This document shows, piece after piece, positions 60,865-64,000 of a stretch of DNA of 64,000 bases (the stretch's first letter is position 1; the number at the start of each line of letters is the position of its first letter). The translations under genes were made by a program, and so were the position numbers. The notes under the pieces were generated by a model. That model was not told the DNA's origin. It searched no databases and saw nothing but the letters and a program-made list of their open reading frames with translations. Source of the DNA: Pseudonocardia sp. ICBG1293 (GTDB lineage Bacteria > Actinomycetota > Actinomycetes > Mycobacteriales > Pseudonocardiaceae); NCBI RefSeq assembly GCF_020131355.1, contig NZ_JAHLEL010000038.1, positions 744,001 to 808,000 of the forward strand, written 5' to 3'.

Positions 60865-61697
60865 GCGGCCCGACCGCACCGGGGACCGGGGTCGCCGGGC
60901 CGGCCCGGGTCGTGCTGGTGCACGGCGCCTGGCACCGCGGTGTGTCGTGGGCTCCGGTGCGGGAGGTCCTCGCGGCCCGGGGGGTCGAGGCGGTCGCGCC
61001 GGACCTGCCGTCCGACGTCGCGGGGGTCGGCCACGCCGAGCTCGTCGCGGCGGTCCTGGCCGCGACACGGCACGACCCCGAAGGGATCCCGGCCCGGCCC
61101 GGCACCGCGACGACCGGCACCGGGGACCGGGACGGCGGGCCGCCGGTGGTGCTGGTCGGGCACTCGCTCGGCGGGCTCGTCGCCGCCGCGGCCGCCGGCC
61201 GGATCGCCGAGCGGGTCCGTGCCCTCGTGCTCGTCGGGGCGCTCGTCCCCGAGCCGGGGCGCCCGTACCGGGACCGGCTGCGTGCCGAGCGCGACCTGAT
61301 GGTCCCCGGCTACGACGCCGGGGTCCGGCGCGGGGAGGGGGTCGCTACGTACTGGCCGGACGTGCGGACGGTCGCCGACGGGCTGTACCGCGGAGCCGCC
61401 GAGGAGCTCGCCGCGCAGGGACGGGACGGGCGGGGTGCGGTCGCCGCGGCGGCCGCGGAGCTGCGCCCGCAGGACTGGTCGCTGCTCGTCGAGCCGTGCC
61501 CGCTGTCGTCGTGGCCCGCGGTGCCGACGGTGTCGGTGCTGTGCACGGGGGACCGGGTCGTCGACCCCGTCGCGGGACGGCGGGAGGCGGACCGGGTGGG
61601 GGCCCGCCCGGTGGAGCTCGCCGGCGGGCACTTCCCGATGCTCACCCGGCCCGGGGAGACGGCGGACCTGCTCGCCGGGCTCGCCGCGCCGGCCTGA
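60861..61697 (+). CDS. Alpha/beta hydrolase
   Basis: This 278-residue hydrolase has an oxyanion motif VLVHGAWHRGVSWAPV, nucleophile elbow GHSLGGLVAAAAAG (Ser of GHSLG) and an acid-base end with CTGDRVVDPV (Asp) and GGHFPMLTRPGETADLL (His). The pattern is that of the hydroxynitrile-lyase/salicylate-esterase-like branch. An extra Gly/Thr/Arg insert lies before the nucleophile (ARPGTATTGTGDRDGG). Translation is coupled to the thiamine-binding-type gene by a GTGA overlap. Substrate unknown. A 17-bp terminator hairpin follows. Confidence 0.87.
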   Translation: MSGPTAPGTGVAGPARVVLVHGAWHRGVSWAPVREVLAARGVEAVAPDLPSDVAGVGHAELVAAVLAATRHDPEGIPARPGTATTGTGDRDGGPPVVLVGHSLGGLVAAAAAGRIAERVRALVLVGALVPEPGRPYRDRLRAERDLMVPGYDAGVRRGEGVATYWPDVRTVADGLYRGAAEELAAQGRDGRGAVAAAAAELRPQDWSLLVEPCPLSSWPAVPTVSVLCTGDRVVDPVAGRREADRVGARPVELAGGHFPMLTRPGETADLLAGLAAPA

Positions 61698-61723
61698 CGG
61701 CGCAGCGCGCGGGCCCGGGACGA

Positions 61724-61760
61724 CGACGGCCGGTGACGGGAGTCCCGTCACCGGCCGTCG
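61724..61760. terminator. Strong bidirectional terminator hairpin
   Basis: Arms 61724-61740 and 61744-61760 are perfectly complementary over 17 bp with a 3-nt AGT loop. The left arm core is GGCCGGTGACGGG. It lies between convergent genes. Confidence 0.85.
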
Positions 61761-61821
61761 GGCGCCGGACCGGGTCCGGCAGCCGTGTCGTCGTCGCGGC
61801 GGACCGCGCGCAGATCCGCCG

Positions 61822-62067
61822 TCAGCCGGCCATGATCGTCGAGAAGTAGTACACACCGGCGAGGATGCCGACGAAGCTGACGGTCATGCCGATCTGGGCG
61901 AGCTTCGTCATGCCCGGCTTGCGGTAGGCGAGGAAGCCGGTGACCAGGCCCGCGGCACCCAGGATCCAGGCGGCGATCGGGACGAGGAACGCGGCGATCG
62001 CGATGATGCCCAGCGCCACCGACGCGTAGGCCAGGGTCGGCTTGTCGGTCGTCTGCATGTTGCTCAT
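61822..62067 (-). CDS. Small membrane protein (about 2-3 helices)
   Basis: This 81-residue protein is from ATG 62067 behind GGAGGG. Hydrophobic segments YASVALGIIAIAAFLVPIAAW, AAGLVTGFLAYR and IGMTVSFVGILAGVYYF suggest two long helices and a short middle one. LVTGFLAYRKPGMTK resembles small DUF4190-like or putative membrane proteins common in actinobacteria. The frame extends upstream another 38 codons of basic low-complexity sequence that I exclude. Function unknown. Confidence 0.75.
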   Translation of the reverse strand: MSNMQTTDKPTLAYASVALGIIAIAAFLVPIAAWILGAAGLVTGFLAYRKPGMTKLAQIGMTVSFVGILAGVYYFSTIMAG

Positions 62068-62378
62068 CGGGGTGGAGCCCTCCGTTGTGCGCCGGGGTGC
62101 CGGCGGTCGTTCTGTCGGGGAAGGGGACCGCGGGTGGGACGACCGGGGGAACGCCCCGCCGCGATCACGCAGAGTCAACATCGAGGCCCTGCAGGGTGTT
62201 CAACGAGTGACCGGGCCCGGTGTTGCTCCGCCGGTTCGGTGATCGTGCCCGCCCCGCCCCGGCTCGGCCCGGCCCGGCCCCATGTCCGTGCCCGCCTCCG
62301 GCCCCGGTCCGCCTCCGGCCCCGGGGCGCCGTGGTCCCCCGCTGCGCACCGCGACCGGCCCGGTCCGGCCGGTGGGGA

Positions 62379-62438
62379 CGCGCGGTGATCCGTCGCCCGC
62401 GCGCGGCCGGACGCGCGCGGGCGACGGATCACCGCGCG
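62379..62438. repeat. Perfect 27-bp inverted repeat
   Basis: Arms 62379-62405 and 62412-62438 match at all 27 positions around a 6-nt loop (GCCGGA). Core sequences are GGTGATCCGTCGCCCGCG and its complement. A third partial copy, GACGGATCACCG, follows at 62442-62453. It is 312 bp from the nearest upstream start, too far from any stop to be an ordinary terminator. Confidence 0.85.
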
Positions 62439-62649
62439 GACGACGGATCACCGGCCCGGGTGCGGACGGCCGGGCGGGGGATCGGCGGGCGGGGGTGTGT
62501 CGTCGCGCGGGTTGTAGATCACCGTGGTGACCGCGGCTCCCGCCCGGTCCCGATGAGGGGCGGAGCCCGCCGGCCGGGGGAACGCACGCGTCGCGCGCGG
62601 GGGCGCGTGTCACGGGGCGGGGCGTGTCACGCCCGGCACGCGGACGTGC

Positions 62650-62655
62650 CAGGAT
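62650..62655 (+). promoter_or_regulatory. -10 element CAGGAT of the thioredoxin-like gene
   Basis: CAGGAT ends 7 nt before the GTG at 62663 and favours it over an in-frame ATG at 62654 that overlaps the box. Confidence 0.45.
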
Positions 62656-62662
62656 GGACCAC

Positions 62663-63652
62663 GTGTCTCGCCCAGATCCTCGTCAGGCGGCCCAGCGTGC
62701 GGCGATGTCCTCGGCCATGGCCGGGGCGGTCGACCTCTCCGGGCTGAAGGCCCGTGCCGATGCGGCGAACCGGCCGGCTCCGGCCGGCGGTGCCACGGGC
62801 GGTCCGCCCCAGCCCGGCGGGGCCGAGGGTGCCTGGGTCGTCGACGCGACCGAGCAGGGCTTCCAGAACGAGGTCCTCGAGCCGTCGCTGCAGGTGCCGG
62901 TCGTGGTCGAGCTCTGGGCCAGCCGCTACCCCCGCGAGGAGCAGCTGTCGGCCGAGCTCGAGCGGCTCGCCACCACCGGTGGTGGCGCGTGGCGCCTGGC
63001 CCGGGTCGACATCGACACCCAGCCCCGGGTCGCCCAGGCGTTCGGCGTCCAGCAGGTCCCGATGCTGGTCGTGCTCGTCGGCGGGCAGCCGGTGGACGCG
63101 GTCAACGGCGCGATCCCCGAGGACCGTGCCGCCGAGTGGGTGACCTCGCTGCTCGACGCGCTGCGCGACCGGATGCCCGCGATCGCCGAGGGTGAGCGCC
63201 GGGCGGCCGCGGCAGGCTCCGACGAGCCCGTCGAGGAGCCCGAGGACCCGCGCTTCACCGCCGCGGAGGACGCCCTGGAACAGGGTGACTACGCCGCCGC
63301 CGAGGCCGCCTACACCGCGATCCTCGACGCCGAGCCCGCCCACGAGCAGGCCAGAGCCGCGCTGGCGCAGGTCCGCTTCCTGGCCCGCGCCGAGCAGGCC
63401 GACCCGTCGTCGATCGAGCGGGCCGACGCCGCCCCCGACGACGTCGACGCCCAGCTCGTCGTGGCCGACGCGGAGCTGGCCGCCGACCGGGTCGAGGCCG
63501 CCTTCACGCGGCTGGTCGGCACCGTCGCCCGGACCGCGGGCGACGACCGCGACCGGGCCCGCGGGCACCTCGTCGGGCTCTTCGAGCTCTTCCCGGCCGA
63601 CGACCCGCGGGTCGCCACGGCCCGGCGGGCACTCGCCCGCGCCCTGTTCTGA
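62663..63652 (+). CDS. Thioredoxin-fold/TPR co-chaperone-like protein lacking CxxC
   Basis: This 329-residue protein resembles YbbN/CnoX. After a disordered N-terminus the thioredoxin-like domain (about 60-170) reads [28 protein letters not shown], in part. Where redox thioredoxins have WCGPC it has WASRYP, so no disulfide chemistry is possible. [28 protein letters not shown] with the cis-Pro is conserved. The C-terminal half has TPR-like helices ([31 protein letters not shown] in part). A holdase/chaperone role is inferred from the family. It follows the epimerase/thiolase region as in mycobacteria. Confidence 0.85.
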   Translation: MSRPDPRQAAQRAAMSSAMAGAVDLSGLKARADAANRPAPAGGATGGPPQPGGAEGAWVVDATEQGFQNEVLEPSLQVPVVVELWASRYPREEQLSAELERLATTGGGAWRLARVDIDTQPRVAQAFGVQQVPMLVVLVGGQPVDAVNGAIPEDRAAEWVTSLLDALRDRMPAIAEGERRAAAAGSDEPVEEPEDPRFTAAEDALEQGDYAAAEAAYTAILDAEPAHEQARAALAQVRFLARAEQADPSSIERADAAPDDVDAQLVVADAELAADRVEAAFTRLVGTVARTAGDDRDRARGHLVGLFELFPADDPRVATARRALARALF

Positions 63653-63742
63653 GCCGGCCCTCTCGATGACCCACCGGCCGCAGCCGGTCCGTCCGCGGCC
63701 GGCGGTGCCGGGGACACGGCGGGTCGGACGGCAGGTCGCGCG

Positions 63743-64000
63743 GTGACCTCGGACCTCCACCCCGGGCCCGCGGCGACCGATCCCGTCCGGCCACGGTGGA
63801 CCGTGCGGACGGCCCGGGGGGCGGGGGCGGTGCGCGACCGCGTCCACCGCCTCGTCCGACCGGTGGCGCCGGTCGTCGCCGTCACCGCGCTGGTCACCGC
63901 GGCGCTGCTGTTCGCGCTGGGCGGCCCGCCGCTGCTGCGCTGGATCCCGGCGACCGACATCGCGCGGATGCACGTCGACTTCGACACCTTCCGGGCCTCG
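63743..64000 (+). CDS. Membrane protein, N-terminal fragment
   Basis: The frame opens at GTG 63743 and runs off the right edge with 86 codons. A basic, Pro/Arg-rich cytosolic start is followed by one hydrophobic helix (VVAVTALVTAALLFALGGPPLL) and then RWIPATDIARMHVDFDTF. I cannot recognise the family from this piece. The 90 bp before it contain only a 26-codon frame without support. Confidence 0.5.
   Translation, partial: MTSDLHPGPAATDPVRPRWTVRTARGAGAVRDRVHRLVRPVAPVVAVTALVTAALLFALGGPPLLRWIPATDIARMHVDFDTFRAS

Larger units (their letters stand above)
62068..62662. other. 595-bp gene-free, extremely GC-rich gap
   Basis: No frame here has recognisable content; those open in several phases derive from GC-rich repeats. 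It holds C/G-rich tracts near 62246-62340, the perfect inverted repeat at 62379-62438, a partial direct copy of its arm at 62439-62453, and the -10 of the thioredoxin-like gene at the right end. Confidence 0.6.

Noticed and set aside
63653..63742. Short 26-codon frame after the thioredoxin-like gene
   Set aside because: It has no ribosome site or conservation signal and is Arg/Pro composition only.

Overview
This window is a piece of a very GC-rich actinobacterial chromosome. Gene content and order point to the Pseudonocardiaceae, probably Pseudonocardia. The evidence is high third-position GC, many GTG starts, and a block argS-lysA-hom-thrC-thrB-rho-rpmE-prfA-prmC-sua5-(glyA)-wecA-atpI-atpBEFHAGDC-DUF2550-ATR-murA that matches the order known in mycobacteria. 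Further right, nucS, methylmalonyl-CoA epimerase, thiolase and the thioredoxin/TPR protein keep the same relative order, with accessory genes inserted between them. I infer genus from gene content only, since no 16S gene is present.

Layout. 1-7.6 kb: end of a methyltransferase gene, DinB-like protein, quinone-oxidoreductase-like MDR with a divergent TetR, a pterin-dehydratase/VOC fusion, tRNA-Arg(CCG), a DUF305/DUF3105 pair and a GT-C-like membrane protein whose coding sequence contains a near-perfect 24-bp inverted repeat. 7.7-14.3 kb: argS, lysA and the threonine operon. 14.3-23.6 kb: rho with a long hairpin-bearing leader and a large disordered insert, rpmE, prfA, prmC, the t6A enzyme Sua5, glyA and a WecA-type transferase with a 260-residue Pro/Gly tail. 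23.9-31.8 kb: complete F1Fo ATP synthase operon. 31.9-36.4 kb: DUF2550, a GIDE/BAM-domain membrane protein, cob(I)alamin adenosyltransferase, murA with Asp in place of the catalytic Cys, DUF1206 and a small membrane protein. 36.6-38.7 kb: ethylmalonyl-CoA mutase. 38.7-43.4 kb: a four-gene operon of solute-binding lipoprotein, 14-residue-repeat coiled-coil protein, FHA protein and transmembrane Ser/Thr kinase. 43.47-44.41 kb: an IS5-family element inserted just upstream of that operon. 44.4-54 kb: enoyl-CoA hydratase/TetR/P450, NUDIX, nucS, aldehyde dehydrogenase, a duplicated 3-hydroxyacyl-CoA dehydrogenase, a small zinc protein and a DivIVA-like coiled-coil protein. 54-58.4 kb: crotonyl-CoA carboxylase/reductase, epimerase, acetyl-CoA acetyltransferase and MeaB. 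58.5-64 kb: XRE and MarR regulators, a thiamine-binding-type protein coupled to a hydrolase, a small membrane protein, a 595-bp gap with a perfect 27-bp inverted repeat, a thioredoxin/TPR protein and a truncated membrane protein.

How the genes fit together. Thiolase, 3-hydroxyacyl-CoA dehydrogenase, Ccr, epimerase, Ecm, the B12-mutase chaperone MeaB and an adenosylcobalamin-forming enzyme together give much of an ethylmalonyl-CoA pathway for acetyl-CoA assimilation, scattered through housekeeping genes. The most unusual local system is the lipoprotein/coiled-coil/FHA/kinase operon. It resembles in logic the mycobacterial GlnH-GlnX-PknG amino-acid-sensing module but has different parts, and the IS insertion may have rewired its promoter.

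A recurring signal is a TANNNT-like hexamer 6-9 nt (mostly 6-8) upstream of about eighteen start codons, consistent with widespread leaderless mRNAs; I used it to choose several starts. No CRISPR array, prophage or rRNA was seen.
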